The notes: a model not told the origin generated them from the letters alone. DNA of 64,000 bases from Microbacterium sp. Root553 (GCF_001426995.1 NZ_LMFY01000003.1:124001-188000), one strand, 5' to 3'. Positions 27,985 through 37,532 are shown, counted from the first letter of the stretch. Numbers and translations are program-made.

Positions 27985-29214
27985 ATGACTTCCTCCCCAG
28001 CCCTGCTCGATCTGGACATCACCGGCATCGCGCACGGCGGCACGTTCATCGCCCGCCACGACGGACGCGTCGTCTTCGTCTCCGACGCGATTCCGGGTGA
28101 GCGGGTGCGCGCCCGACTCACCGCCGACTCCACCGACGAGTCGAAGAGCTTCTGGCGGGCGGAGACGGTGGAGGTCCTCGAGGCCTCGCCGCACCGTCGC
28201 CCCCACATCTGGGCGGAGGCCGACGTGTCGAGGGCGCCGGAGGACCGACCGGGTGGCGCCGACCTCGGTCACATCGATCTGGCCCACCAGCGCACCCTGA
28301 AGCGCCAGGTGCTGACCGAGGCGCTCGACCGGTTCGCCGGCCCCGGACTCGAGGCCCCCGAGATCGAGGCGGTCGACTCGACCGACGGCACCGGATGGCG
28401 CACCAGGGTCACCCTGCACGTCGACGACGAGGGCCGGGTCGGGCCCTATGCCGCGCGCAGCCACCGGGTGATCCCTGTCGGCTCGCACCCCCTCGCGCGC
28501 CCGGCGATCGCGAAGGCGGCTCTGCGTCTCGAAGGCGGGGAGGCGGGCAGCGTCGATCTGGTCGAACCCGGCGACGGCACGGTCCGCGTCATCCGTCGCG
28601 AGCGGCTCGACGAGCGCCCGGCACGCGGGCAGGGTCGTCGGCCCGCGCCGGAGGTCGTGTACGAGCAGGTGGGCGACCGCCGGTTCCAGCTCGACGCCGG
28701 CGGGTTCTGGCAGGTGCACCCGCGCGCGGCGTCGGTGCTCGACGGTGCCGTCTACGGGATCCTCGACGGACACGTCGACCCCGAGGCGTCGCACCTCGAC
28801 CTCTACGGCGGGGTAGGGCTGTTCGCCGCATCCCTCGCCGACCTCGGTGCCACCGACACCGTGACGGTCGAGTCGAGCAAGAGGGCGACCGCCCACGCGC
28901 AGCAGAACCTCGCGGGGATGGGCGTGAGGGCGGTGACCGCGCGAGTCGACCGCTACCTGGCCGGCCTGGCCGCGGGAACCCGCACCGGTGCCGTCGTGCT
29001 CGACCCGCCCCGGGCGGGAGCCGGGCGCGCGGTCGTCGACGCGCTGCATGCCCTCGCGCCGGACGCGATCGCGTACGTCGCCTGCGATCCCGTCGCACTG
29101 GCCCGCGACCTCGGGACCTTCCGTCAGCACGGATGGAACGTCGGCACGCTGCGAGGCTTCGACCTCTTCCCCCACTCGCACCACTTCGAGGTCGTCGCGC
29201 TGCTCACCCGGTGA
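27985..29214 (+). CDS. TRAM-domain RNA (uracil-5-)-methyltransferase (TrmA/RlmD family)
   Basis: A 409-residue SAM-dependent enzyme. An N-terminal TRAM-like beta domain (residues 1-60) is followed by a methyltransferase fold with Y-G-G-V-G-L-F as SAM loop, V-L-D-P-P-R-A-G-A-G, and the catalytic Cys in V-A-C-D-P. The iron-sulphur cysteines of RumA-type enzymes are absent: the matching segment reads G-G-A-D-L-G-H instead of G-G-C-x-x-x-H. The target base, in tRNA or 23S rRNA, cannot be decided here. Confidence 0.87.
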   Translation: MTSSPALLDLDITGIAHGGTFIARHDGRVVFVSDAIPGERVRARLTADSTDESKSFWRAETVEVLEASPHRRPHIWAEADVSRAPEDRPGGADLGHIDLAHQRTLKRQVLTEALDRFAGPGLEAPEIEAVDSTDGTGWRTRVTLHVDDEGRVGPYAARSHRVIPVGSHPLARPAIAKAALRLEGGEAGSVDLVEPGDGTVRVIRRERLDERPARGQGRRPAPEVVYEQVGDRRFQLDAGGFWQVHPRAASVLDGAVYGILDGHVDPEASHLDLYGGVGLFAASLADLGATDTVTVESSKRATAHAQQNLAGMGVRAVTARVDRYLAGLAAGTRTGAVVLDPPRAGAGRAVVDALHALAPDAIAYVACDPVALARDLGTFRQHGWNVGTLRGFDLFPHSHHFEVVALLTR

Positions 29215-29238
29215 CCGGGCCGCTGCCGTCGCACTCAG

Positions 29239-29244
29239 TAGGCT
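29239..29244 (+). promoter_or_regulatory. -10 element of leaderless two-component operon
   Basis: TAGGCT ends 6 nt before the ATG at 29251. Confidence 0.45.
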
Positions 29245-29250
29245 GGGGGG

Positions 29251-29913
29251 ATGAGCAGGGTCGCACTGATCGACGATCACGAGTCCGTCCGCCTCGGTCT
29301 GGAGGCGGCATGCGCCCGTGACGGCGCGCAGACGGTGGTCTTCTCCGGGAGCACCGTCGTGTCGTATCTCGACTGGCGTTCCGCGACATCCGCGCCCTCG
29401 GCCGACGTGGTCGTCCTCGATCTCACGCTCGGCGACGGCACGACGGTGACCGAGAACGTCAGAGCCCTCGTCGACGACGGAGCGAGCGTCGTCATCCACA
29501 GCGTCGCCGACCGACCGGCCGCGGTGCGCGAGGCGCTCGCCGCGGGGGCCGCAGGCGTGGTCAGCAAGTCCTCGGCTCTGGATGACGTGCTCGACGCGAT
29601 CCGGACCGTGGCCGACGGCGAGCCGCTCAACAATGTGGAGTGGGCCAGCGCCGTCGACGGGGACCGCGACTTCGCCGACGCGCAACTGTCGGCCAGGGAA
29701 CGCGATGTGCTGCGCCTGTACGCCGCCGGTCTGCCGCTGAAGGCCGTCGCCGAACGCCTCGGCGTCGCCTATTCGACGGCCAAGGAGAACATCACGCGGA
29801 TCCGGGTGAAGTACGTCGAGGTCGGCCGACCGGCCCCCACGAAGGTCGATCTCCTGCGCCGCGCCATGGAGGACGGGATCGTCGCCGCAGACGGGACCCC
29901 GAGTGCCCACTGA
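29251..29913 (+). CDS. NarL/LuxR-type response regulator
   Basis: A 220-residue regulator. The receiver domain has acidic D8-D9, phospho-acceptor D57 (V-L-D-L-T-L) and K near residue 105 (V-S-K-S-S). The C-terminal LuxR HTH reads L-S-A-R-E-R-D-V-L-R-L-Y-A-A-G and continues to A-Y-S-T-A-K-E-N-I. It overlaps the kinase gene by 11 nt. Targets are unknown; the cognate signal cannot be read from sequence. Confidence 0.9.
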   Translation: MSRVALIDDHESVRLGLEAACARDGAQTVVFSGSTVVSYLDWRSATSAPSADVVVLDLTLGDGTTVTENVRALVDDGASVVIHSVADRPAAVREALAAGAAGVVSKSSALDDVLDAIRTVADGEPLNNVEWASAVDGDRDFADAQLSARERDVLRLYAAGLPLKAVAERLGVAYSTAKENITRIRVKYVEVGRPAPTKVDLLRRAMEDGIVAADGTPSAH

Positions 29914-31135
29914 CCCGCTCAGCATCCGCGAGGCCTGGTCCACGATCCCCTCGCCGGGGAGCGTGGAGACCGAGTTCGAGCGGTTCACCGGCAAGCGCAT
30001 GGAGCGCATCCTCGCGACCGTGGTGGCGCTCGGCTCCGGTGTCCTCGGCACGCAGGCGCTGATCGCCGGGATCGCCACGACGGCCTGGTCGGATGCCGCG
30101 CGGGTCGCGATCCTGCTGGTGGTCTTCATCCCGCTGCTGGCGATGCTGATCGCGTGCGTCGCCGGGCGCGGGGTGCGCGTCGCGGCGGGGATCTTCGCGA
30201 TCCTCTACGTCCTCGCGCTGGGAGCCTGGCCGATCTTCGTCGATCCGGCGGGCAGAGCGGCGGATCAGCCGTGGATCTTCTTCCTCGTCAACGTCGGAGT
30301 CGTCGCGGCCGTTCTCGCCTTCCCGCTGTGGCTGCAACTGTCGTGGGCGGTGGCGCTGCCCTTCGTCTACGGCTACGTCCGGCTCGTCGAGGGCGACTTC
30401 TCGCGCGAGTACTGGGTGACGACGGCTTTCGACGTGTCGTTCACCCTGATCCTCGGCATCGTCATCATCGCGTTGGGGTGGATGTTCCGTTCGGTCGCGG
30501 CGGGCGTCGACGACGCTCGCACCCGGGCCGTGGCCTCGTACGCCGGCGCCGCCGCCGCGGCGGCCGCCGAGGAGGAGCGTGCCGCGATGTCCGCCCTCAT
30601 GCACGACAGCGTCCTCGCCGCGCTCATCGCCGCGGAGCGCGCCGACGGCGAGCGGGCTCGGGACCTCGCAGTGGGGATGGCGCGCGAAGCGCTCACCCGT
30701 CTCGCCAACACCGAGGCCGCGGTCGCGGAAGAGGGGAGCGACGAACCGGTCGGCGCGGCGCAGATCGTGGTGGAGCTGCGCCGCGCGCTCTCCGAGCTCG
30801 GTGCAGATGCGATCGTCGAGGAGCGAGGCGGGATCGGACTCATTCCCGGGCGCGCGGCCCGTGCGCTCGTGCTCGCTGCGCGTCAGGCTCTCGGCAACGC
30901 GGTCGCGCATGCGCAGGGCAGAGGACTGCACATCATCGCCGAGGGGCGCGGGGAGGAGGGGATCAGTGTGACGATCTCCGACTCGGGGCCGGGCTTCGAC
31001 CTGCGGGAGGTCGGGGAGGATCGGCTCGGCATCAGCGCGTCGATCCTCGCGCGCATGGCCGGAGTCGCCGGGACCGCCGACATCGAATCGAGCGAGTGCG
31101 GCACGACGGTCACGCTGGGGTGGGAGCGCCGATGA
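29903..31135 (+). CDS. sensor histidine kinase (NarL-partner, DesK-like)
   Basis: A 410-residue membrane kinase. About five hydrophobic segments (residues 35-200) are followed by an alanine-rich helix and a dimerisation/phospho-acceptor motif A-L-M-H-D-S-V-L-A near residue 232. A compact ATPase domain has N-box G-N-A-V-A-H-A and G1 D-S-G-P-G-F. The H-D-x-V form of the H box fits HisKA_3-type kinases of LuxR-type regulators. GTG start inside the regulator gene. Confidence 0.88.
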   Translation: MPTDPLSIREAWSTIPSPGSVETEFERFTGKRMERILATVVALGSGVLGTQALIAGIATTAWSDAARVAILLVVFIPLLAMLIACVAGRGVRVAAGIFAILYVLALGAWPIFVDPAGRAADQPWIFFLVNVGVVAAVLAFPLWLQLSWAVALPFVYGYVRLVEGDFSREYWVTTAFDVSFTLILGIVIIALGWMFRSVAAGVDDARTRAVASYAGAAAAAAAEEERAAMSALMHDSVLAALIAAERADGERARDLAVGMAREALTRLANTEAAVAEEGSDEPVGAAQIVVELRRALSELGADAIVEERGGIGLIPGRAARALVLAARQALGNAVAHAQGRGLHIIAEGRGEEGISVTISDSGPGFDLREVGEDRLGISASILARMAGVAGTADIESSECGTTVTLGWERR

Positions 31136-32142
31136 CGTGGACGGTGCGCAGTGTCGCGACCTCGCTCGCGGTGGGATTCGCGATGTACTTCGCGGCGCGC
31201 GGCGTGTGGTGGATCGAGCAGCCCACGGCCCCCCTGCTCATGGTGGCGGCCATCGGTCTGTACCTCGTGGTCGTGAACGTCGCGATCCTCTGGGATTCCG
31301 CCGTCTCGGTACGGATGCCGATCTGGGCAGCGCTGCTCGCACTGATCTCGAGCGCACTCATCCCCGTGCTCGTGACGTTCTCGCTCGACCCGCTGACGCT
31401 CACCGCCCCGTTCGCCACCTGGTACATCGGCGCTCTCGGAGTGCTGGGCGTCGTCTGCATCGTGCGCCGACGGTTCGTGATCGGGTGGCTCGTCGTCCTC
31501 ATCCTCCTCGCGTCGTCGTCGGCGTTCCTCGGCCCCTTCGTCGCGCTGTCCCTCGGCGTCGTCGGGTCGTTCATGTGGGTCGCGGTCGCGCACCTGCTCG
31601 TCATGTTCTGGGATCGCGCCGTGCGGGACGCGGAGCGGCTCGCCGGGATCCAGCAGGCGGTCTCGGCGTGGCACGCCACACAGCAGGTCAGGCAGAAGGA
31701 GCGGCGGCTGCGGACGCAGTTCGCGTTGGCCGTCGCGGGGCCCGTGCTGACCCGTGCGGTGGCGACGGGCGGTGTTCTCGATGACGAGGAACGGCTCCGT
31801 GCCCGCCTCGCGGAAGGGCGCCTCCGAGACGAGCTGCGGGGTGCGGATCTGCTGAACGACGCGGTGCGGGATGCGATCGAGGATGCCCGGCGACGCGGCG
31901 CGGTCGTCACGGTGTTCGACGAGGGCGGACTGGACGACGTCGATGAGGATCGACGCGCGGCGATCCGCGATGAACTGGCGCGGGTGCTCCGCGCAGCGGA
32001 TGCCGAGCGCTGGATCATCCGCGCAGCGAGGGACGAGCGGACGGCGGTCACGGTGGTGGGCCGAGCCGGGTCGCGCGGAGCGGGCGATGACGACGCGGTA
32101 GACGTATGGCACGAGATCGCTCGCGAGGCCGCGGCGGAGTGA
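31132..32142 (+). CDS. membrane protein with degenerate kinase-like cytoplasmic region
   Basis: A 336-residue third gene of the two-component operon (4-nt overlap with the kinase). Six or so hydrophobic segments lie in residues 5-155. The cytoplasmic part holds a coiled, charged helix (Q-Q-V-R-Q-K-E-R-R-L-R) and a domain shaped like a dimerisation plus ATPase module, but no H box, N box or glycine boxes are recognisable. I read it as a sensor or pseudokinase partner; this is inference. Confidence 0.7.
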   Translation: MTWTVRSVATSLAVGFAMYFAARGVWWIEQPTAPLLMVAAIGLYLVVVNVAILWDSAVSVRMPIWAALLALISSALIPVLVTFSLDPLTLTAPFATWYIGALGVLGVVCIVRRRFVIGWLVVLILLASSSAFLGPFVALSLGVVGSFMWVAVAHLLVMFWDRAVRDAERLAGIQQAVSAWHATQQVRQKERRLRTQFALAVAGPVLTRAVATGGVLDDEERLRARLAEGRLRDELRGADLLNDAVRDAIEDARRRGAVVTVFDEGGLDDVDEDRRAAIRDELARVLRAADAERWIIRAARDERTAVTVVGRAGSRGAGDDDAVDVWHEIAREAAAE

Positions 32143-32204
32143 CGCACTCTTCATCCCTCGGCTCCGGCCGGGGGAGGGAGCCGGAGACGAGGTTGGATGG
32201 AGTG

Positions 32205-32237
32205 GGCGAGGGGCGGCGATCACGCCAGCCCCTCGCC
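32205..32237 (+). terminator. terminator hairpin after two-component operon
   Basis: GGCGAGGGGC pairs with GCCCCTCGCC, and the inner GGCG-ATCA-CGCC continues the stem past one bulged A, giving about 14 bp. It has no T-run. Confidence 0.55.
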
Positions 32238-32407
32238 ATGCGGACAGTTACCCGAAAACCGTCCGCTGGTGGCTGATCTGCGTCTGTCTACCCTGTGACA
32301 GAGACACCAGCCGAACGCGAAGCGTCCCCACAATTCTGACGCGTCTGCGCACGGCTGTCTGTAGGTATTTTGGGGGACAAGACCCCGGCGATAGGAGAGG
32401 ATGGGGC

Positions 32408-33637
32408 ATGGGTACGCGCAGAGGGACCAACCTCCCCAGGATGGGGGACTTCAATCAGTCCGTGATCCTCGAGGGCATCCGTCGGTCTGCTGCGGGTCTG
32501 AGCCGGATCGAGCTCGTCGACATCACCGGCCTGTCGGCGCAGACCGTCACGAACATCACCCGTCGACTGCTCGATGAGGGCGTCATCGCCGAAGCCGGTC
32601 GCACGATCAACGGACCGGGCAAGCCCCGCGTCACGTTGCGCCTGGTCGCCGAGAGCCGCTTCTCGGTGGGCGTGCACCTCGATCCTGCGGTGATCACGAT
32701 CGTGCTCCTGAATCTCGCGGGGCAGGTCGTCGGCCGGCGCGCGCAGCGGACGACGGATCAGAATCCTCAGCACATCGTCGCGACCATGGCGCAGACGATC
32801 GACGCCGTGATCGACGAGGCTGGAATCGACCGCGGCCTCGTCGCCGGGGTCGGCGTCGCGGCTCCCGGACCGCTCGATGCCGAGAAGGGCACCGTGCTCG
32901 ACCCGCCGAAGCTCGCGGGATGGCACCGTGTGCCGCTGCGGTCGGGGCTCGCAGAGGCGACCGGCCTGGCCGTCACGATCGAGAAGGACACCACGGCGGC
33001 GGCCGTCGGAGACCTGTGGACGAGCAGATCGACGGCGGGGGGATCCTTCGTGTTCATCTACCTCGGCACCGGGATCGGTGCGTCTCTCGTCCGCGAGGGG
33101 GAGGTCGTCGCGGGCGCCTCCCACAACTTCGGGGAGATCGGCCACATCATGGTCGATCCCGACGGGCCCGAGTGCGCCTGCGGGGGTCGGGGGTGCGTCG
33201 AGGTGGTGTGCACGCCGCAGGCGATCGTCGAGCAGGCGGTGGCGGCGGGCGTCTTCGACGACGAGGGAGCGGACGAGGCGCATGACGTGGATGTACGTCT
33301 CACCCGGCTGTGCGAGCGTGCCAAAGCAGGCGACGCCGGCGCCGCGCGCGTGCTGCGCCGTTCCGCCGGGCATCTCGCGGTGCTGATCTCCGTTCTGACG
33401 AACGTGCTCGACGTCGACCGCGTGGTTCTGGGCGGGCCGTTCTGGGCGAGGCTGTCCACGGTGTATCTGCGAGAGATCCCCGGACCCCTTCGGCTGCGCA
33501 ACGCCACGAGATCGGTCCGTGAGCTGCCGGTGGAGGGGACGGTCGTGGGAGACGACGGGGGCGCCGTGGGTGCGGCGTGCGTCGTTCTCGATGCGATGCT
33601 GACACCGCGCGCGTCGGACCTGTACCTCGGCGACTGA
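32408..33637 (+). CDS. ROK-family transcriptional regulator
   Basis: A 409-residue NagC/XylR-like repressor. An N-terminal winged HTH (residues 10-70, S-R-I-E-L-V-D-I-T-G-L-S-A-Q-T-V) precedes a sugar-kinase-like ROK domain with G-T-G-I-G-A and the zinc motif C-A-C-G-G-R-G-C. GGAGAGGA lies upstream of the ATG. No sugar genes adjoin, so the inducer and regulon are unknown. A 6-bp inverted repeat at 32283-32302 upstream could be its own operator. Confidence 0.88.
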   Translation: MGTRRGTNLPRMGDFNQSVILEGIRRSAAGLSRIELVDITGLSAQTVTNITRRLLDEGVIAEAGRTINGPGKPRVTLRLVAESRFSVGVHLDPAVITIVLLNLAGQVVGRRAQRTTDQNPQHIVATMAQTIDAVIDEAGIDRGLVAGVGVAAPGPLDAEKGTVLDPPKLAGWHRVPLRSGLAEATGLAVTIEKDTTAAAVGDLWTSRSTAGGSFVFIYLGTGIGASLVREGEVVAGASHNFGEIGHIMVDPDGPECACGGRGCVEVVCTPQAIVEQAVAAGVFDDEGADEAHDVDVRLTRLCERAKAGDAGAARVLRRSAGHLAVLISVLTNVLDVDRVVLGGPFWARLSTVYLREIPGPLRLRNATRSVRELPVEGTVVGDDGGAVGAACVVLDAMLTPRASDLYLGD

Positions 33638-33834
33638 ACGGATCGTCAGTTCTTATACCGGAATACTGGTCGATCTCTCGACCGCAATAACTCCAATCGA
33701 TATAATATCGAGTGGATGCGCCGACTGGGGTGATCCTGATGCGCGACGACGGTCCCGCATCGGCCGGGGGGAGACTGTCTGCGCGGCCCGTGAGCTGGGG
33801 GGCTCCGGGCCCGCAGGCGCCGCACATCTCGGGT
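33638..33834. promoter_or_regulatory. AT-rich convergent intergenic region with perfect -10-like palindrome
   Basis: This gene-free stretch between two convergent genes is visibly richer in A and T than its surroundings. It holds GGTCGA-TCTC-TCGACC (33668-33683) and TCGATAT-A-ATATCGA (33697-33711), which contains TATAAT at 33701-33706. TCGACC lies 17 nt before that hexamer, so a plus-strand promoter is possible, but no credible protein follows. No clear terminator is seen. Confidence 0.45.
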
Positions 33835-34080
33835 TCAGCCCGCGAAGCGGCCCCAGGGGATGTCGCGTCGCAGCGGTGTGCGCAGCGGACGCTGTGTGCG
33901 AGACCACGCCGATACGACGGGTTCCTCTGCGACGGCGCCCGCAGCCTCCTGCGCGTAGGCGTCGCTGACCACGGCGATGAGAGCGGCGAGCTCCTCCTCC
34001 GTGGCGGCACCGCGCGTGATCTGCATCGCCGGCGTCGGCTGCGTGTCCGACCCGGCATCCGCCCCCTGCGCGTCGCTCAC
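33835..34080 (-). CDS. accE: acyl-CoA carboxylase epsilon subunit
   Basis: An 81-residue small subunit. After an acidic, variable N-terminus comes the family pattern [14 protein letters not shown], and the protein ends with a W-S-R/W-G-R-F-A-G-type tail near the C-terminus. It overlaps the beta-subunit stop by 4 nt. In actinobacteria this subunit stabilises the alpha-beta complex. Confidence 0.88.
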   Translation of the reverse strand: MSDAQGADAGSDTQPTPAMQITRGAATEEELAALIAVVSDAYAQEAAGAVAEEPVVSAWSRTQRPLRTPLRRDIPWGRFAG

Positions 34081-35666
34081 AGCGGGATGTTCCCGTGCTT
34101 CTTGGGCGGAAGCTCCGCTCGCTTCCCGCGCAGCGCCCGAAGCGCCTTCGCGATCGAGACGCGGGTGTTCGCCGGCTCGATGATGCCGTCGATCTCGCCG
34201 CGCTCGGCGGCGAGGAAAGGTGACGTCACGCTGTACGTGTACTCGTTGGCGAGCTTGGTGCGCACCGCGGCGACGTCTTCGCCGGCTTCTTCGGCGCGCT
34301 TGATCTCACCGCGGTAGAGGATGTTGACCGCGCCCTGGCCGCCCATGACGGCGATCTCGGCCGTGGGCCACGCGAGATTGACATCGGCTCCGAGCTGCTT
34401 GGAGCCCATGACGATGTACGCGCCGCCGTAGGCCTTGCGCAGAATCACCGTCACCAGCGGAACGGTCGCTTCGGCGTAGGCATAGATGAGCTTCGCGCCG
34501 CGGCGGATCACGCCGGTCCACTCCTGGTCGGTGCCGGGCAGATACCCGGGAACGTCGACGAGGGTGACGATCGGGATCGAGAACGCGTCGCAGAAGCGGA
34601 CGAACCGGCTGGCCTTCTCGCCGGCTTCGATGTTGAGGGTTCCCGCCATCTGCGACGGCTGGTTCGCGATGATGCCCACCGAGCGGCCTTCGACGCGTCC
34701 GAATCCGATCACGATGTTCGGGGCGAACAGCGGCTGGACCTCGATGAAGTCCCCGGCGTCGACGACGTGCTCGATGACCGTGTGGATGTCGTACGGCTGA
34801 TTGGCGGAGTCGGGGATGATCGTGTTCAGCGAACGATCGGCATCCGTGGTCTCCCACTCGAAGCCGCTCTCGTACCCCGGGATCTCCGCCATGTTGTTGT
34901 CGGGGAGGAAGCCGAGCAGCGTCCGTGCGTAGTCGATCGCGTCGTCCTCGTCTTCCGCGAGGTAGTGCGCGACGCCGGATCGGGTGTTGTGGGTGAGGGC
35001 TCCACCGAGCTCCTCCATGCCGACATCCTCGCCCGTGACCGTCTTGATCACATCGGGACCGGTGACGAACATCTGGCTGGTCTTGTCGACCATGATCACG
35101 AAGTCGGTGAGCGCGGGGCCGTACACGGCTCCACCTGCGGCCGGGCCCATGATGATGGAGATCTGCGGGATGACACCGGAGGACCGGGTGTTCAGGCGGA
35201 AGATCTCGCCGTACTTGCTGAGGGCGAGCACGCCCTCCTGGATCCGGGCGCCGCCGGAGTCGAGGATGCCGATGATCGGCATGCCGCCCGAGAGCGCGAA
35301 CTCCATGATCTTGATGATCTTGTCGCCCGACACCTCGCCGAGCGAGCCGCCGAACGTGGTGAAGTCCTGCGAGTAGACCGCGACCGTTCGTCCGTGGATC
35401 GTGCCGACGCCGGTGACGACCGAGTCGCCGTAGGGGCGGTTCTTGTCCATCCCGAAGGCCGTGGTGCGGTGGCGCACGTACTCGTCGAACTCGACGAAGC
35501 TCCCGGGGTCCACGAGCAGTTCGATGCGCTCGCGGGCGGTCATCTTGCCCTTGGCGTGCTGCTTGTCGTGCGCGATCTTCTCCGCGTCGACAACGGCTTC
35601 GTTGTAGCGAGCGCGGAGGTCTGCGATTCTGCCGGCGGTGGTCGAGAGTTCGGGCTTGTCCGTCAC
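34077..35666 (-). CDS. accD: acyl-CoA (propionyl-CoA) carboxylase beta chain
   Basis: A 529-residue carboxyltransferase that moves CO2 from biotin to acetyl- or propionyl-CoA. Both crotonase-like halves are visible, with G-G-x-R-I-Q-E-G, a G-P-A-A-G-G-A-V-Y oxyanion region, and [10 protein letters not shown] in the second half. The GTG at 35666 is chosen because TAGGGT lies 7 nt upstream and the protein then matches family length. It pairs with the alpha chain at 25.5-27.2 kb. Confidence 0.93.
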   Translation of the reverse strand: MTDKPELSTTAGRIADLRARYNEAVVDAEKIAHDKQHAKGKMTARERIELLVDPGSFVEFDEYVRHRTTAFGMDKNRPYGDSVVTGVGTIHGRTVAVYSQDFTTFGGSLGEVSGDKIIKIMEFALSGGMPIIGILDSGGARIQEGVLALSKYGEIFRLNTRSSGVIPQISIIMGPAAGGAVYGPALTDFVIMVDKTSQMFVTGPDVIKTVTGEDVGMEELGGALTHNTRSGVAHYLAEDEDDAIDYARTLLGFLPDNNMAEIPGYESGFEWETTDADRSLNTIIPDSANQPYDIHTVIEHVVDAGDFIEVQPLFAPNIVIGFGRVEGRSVGIIANQPSQMAGTLNIEAGEKASRFVRFCDAFSIPIVTLVDVPGYLPGTDQEWTGVIRRGAKLIYAYAEATVPLVTVILRKAYGGAYIVMGSKQLGADVNLAWPTAEIAVMGGQGAVNILYRGEIKRAEEAGEDVAAVRTKLANEYTYSVTSPFLAAERGEIDGIIEPANTRVSIAKALRALRGKRAELPPKKHGNIPL

Positions 35667-35673
35667 GGATTCC

Positions 35674-35679
35674 ACCCTA
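35674..35679 (-). promoter_or_regulatory. -10 element of leaderless accD-accE operon
   Basis: TAGGGT on the minus strand, 7 nt from the GTG at 35666. Confidence 0.4.
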
Positions 35680-35781
35680 TCGTCGGCTCGGGCCGCGCCG
35701 TTGGATGCTCGCCACAACGGGTCGTCCGATCCTTTGGTGAGGATCGTGCGAGCGTGGCCGGATCGTCAGCGCACTCCTCGC

Positions 35782-36759
35782 TCAGCGCTGAGAGTCACCG
35801 GACCCGAGCTCGCCGGGGAGATCGTGCGTCCCCGCCTGATCGATCGCCTTCGCGCTCTTCCCGCGGCCTCGACCGACCGAGGCGATCCGGCGTCCCGCCC
35901 AGCCGACGCCGCGCGCGGCCGAGCCTGCGGCACCGGCGACGGCGCCCCCCACGAACTGCGCCCCGTGCAGCATCCGCAGCTCCAGCTTCTCCGCACCGTC
36001 GACGGGTTCGAGCTCGAGGGGGAAGTCCATCGGCGCGTTCCCGAACGCGCGGTGAGACGTGGTGAGCACCCGGCGGCCGAGGATGTGGTTGCCCGCCCCG
36101 CCCACGGCGGCCCCCACGCCGAACGGCAGCGCCTTTCCGACGAACGACGCACCTCCTCGGGTGGCGAACTGCTTGACGAACATGCTCTTGAGTCGGTCGA
36201 CGAGCGGACCGACGGCCGCTTTGGGCAGCGACTTCGTGACCATCTCTCCCCAGTACGACGACCGGGTGCCGCCCTTGCCCGTGGCCTCGCCGGCGAGCTG
36301 GCCGACCAGCGCCACGCCTTCTTTGCCGAGCATCAGGGTCATCACCAGTGCTCGCGCGCGGTCGGGGTTGGAGATGGCGATGCCGTGCACCTCCGCCACG
36401 GACTGCGCGAACAGCGCCGTCGATTCGACGAAACCGACGGTCTCGACGCCGGAGAGGGCGAGGGTGATCCCGGTTCCGATGCCGGGGACGACGGCCGTGG
36501 CTCCGACCGCTGCTCCTCCGGTGGTCACCGCCGCGAGGTATCGCCGCTCCAGGATGCGGATGATCTGCTCGGGGGATGCCTGCGGATTGCGCAGGCGGAT
36601 GCTGCGGATGTGCGCGAGCACCAGAGGCCGCTGGATCGACAGCACGCGGTCGAGGCCTCGCACCATGAGCGGATGCTCGGTGGAGCCCACGGGAGGCACA
36701 CCCTTGTCCCACGGGGAATCATCGGGGAGGGAGTGGATCTTGTGCACCTTGGAGGCCAT
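35782..36759 (-). CDS. conserved EcsC-like protein of unknown function
   Basis: A 325-residue protein with alternating glycine/alanine-rich hydrophobic stretches (residues 75-110 and 215-235) and a basic middle. The overall pattern resembles EcsC-family proteins. No catalytic motif is recognisable. It stands alone between accD and a nucleotidyltransferase gene. The ATG at 36759 is supported by TAGGAT 6 nt upstream. Confidence 0.7.
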   Translation of the reverse strand: MASKVHKIHSLPDDSPWDKGVPPVGSTEHPLMVRGLDRVLSIQRPLVLAHIRSIRLRNPQASPEQIIRILERRYLAAVTTGGAAVGATAVVPGIGTGITLALSGVETVGFVESTALFAQSVAEVHGIAISNPDRARALVMTLMLGKEGVALVGQLAGEATGKGGTRSSYWGEMVTKSLPKAAVGPLVDRLKSMFVKQFATRGGASFVGKALPFGVGAAVGGAGNHILGRRVLTTSHRAFGNAPMDFPLELEPVDGAEKLELRMLHGAQFVGGAVAGAAGSAARGVGWAGRRIASVGRGRGKSAKAIDQAGTHDLPGELGSGDSQR

Positions 36760-36765
36760 GCGTCG

Positions 36766-36771
36766 ATCCTA
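36766..36771 (-). promoter_or_regulatory. -10 element of leaderless EcsC-like gene
   Basis: TAGGAT on the minus strand, 6 nt from the ATG at 36759. Confidence 0.4.
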
Positions 36772-36793
36772 GGAACCCCTGCCGCGAAAATGC

Positions 36794-36829
36794 CGAAAGC
36801 CCGGCACCCTTGACGGGGCCGGGCTTTCG
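36794..36829 (-). terminator. terminator after nucleotidyltransferase gene
   Basis: CGAAAGCCCGGC and its exact complement form a 12-bp stem with a 12-nt loop, followed on the minus strand by GCATTTT. It lies between two minus-strand genes. Confidence 0.75.
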
Positions 36830-36839
36830 TGGAAGACGA

Positions 36840-37532
36840 TCAGACGAACAGGTTCGCCCGCTCGAGGTCTTCGGCGAAGTCGACCTCGACCGCGTACAGG
36901 TCAGAGACGTCCATGGGCTCGAGGAGCAGCCCGTCCTCGGCGATCGCGAGCTCGAGGCCGCGCTCGAAGTAGTCCTGGTCCTCGACCCGCTGCAGCTGGC
37001 GCATGAACGCCTTCTTGTTCGCGGCGGAGATGTAGTTGATGCCGACGGCCTCGCCCAGGCCGCCCTTGACGGTCTTCGACAGCTTGTCGATGAAGCCCTC
37101 GGCCGTGACCGTGTACTTCACCTCCTCGTCGCTGACCTTCGAGGTGTTGACCGTGACGAAGGACTGGTCGCGCTCGATGAAGGCCGCCGCGCGGCCGAGG
37201 ATCATCGGGTCGAAGACGACGTCGCCGTTCATCCAGAGAACGCCGGCCTTGCCTGTGGCGCCGAGGGCGCGCAGCAGGCTCTTGGACGTGTTGGTCTCGT
37301 CGTAGCGCTCGTTGTGCACGTAGTTGACGCTGGGGAAGGCCTCGATGATGGTCTCGGCGCGGTATCCGACGACGGACGTGATGCGGGCATCGGAACCGAA
37401 GGCGGCGCGGATGTTGTCGTGCTGCTGGCGCATGATGGTGCGCCCGTCGCTGAGCTCGGTGAGCGGCTTGGGCAGCGCACGGCCCAGGCGCGAGCCCATT
37501 CCGGCTGCGAGGATGACGGTCTGAAGAGTCAC
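36840..37532 (-). CDS. sugar-phosphate/choline-phosphate nucleotidyltransferase
   Basis: A 230-residue NTP transferase with the signature L-A-A-G-M-G-S-R-L-G-x-x-L-P-K-P-L (residues 8-24) and metal-site W-M-N-G-D-V-V-F. It resembles LicC-like CTP:phosphocholine cytidylyltransferases or sugar-1-phosphate uridylyltransferases; the substrate is undecided. It is monocistronic and bounded by a terminator. Confidence 0.82.
   Translation of the reverse strand: MTLQTVILAAGMGSRLGRALPKPLTELSDGRTIMRQQHDNIRAAFGSDARITSVVGYRAETIIEAFPSVNYVHNERYDETNTSKSLLRALGATGKAGVLWMNGDVVFDPMILGRAAAFIERDQSFVTVNTSKVSDEEVKYTVTAEGFIDKLSKTVKGGLGEAVGINYISAANKKAFMRQLQRVEDQDYFERGLELAIAEDGLLLEPMDVSDLYAVEVDFAEDLERANLFV

Noticed and set aside
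33712..34317. Plus-strand open frame after the TATAAT palindrome
   Set aside because: It runs antisense through accE and accD, has no ribosome site and no recognisable domain. The promoter-like signal is kept as a finding, the protein is not.
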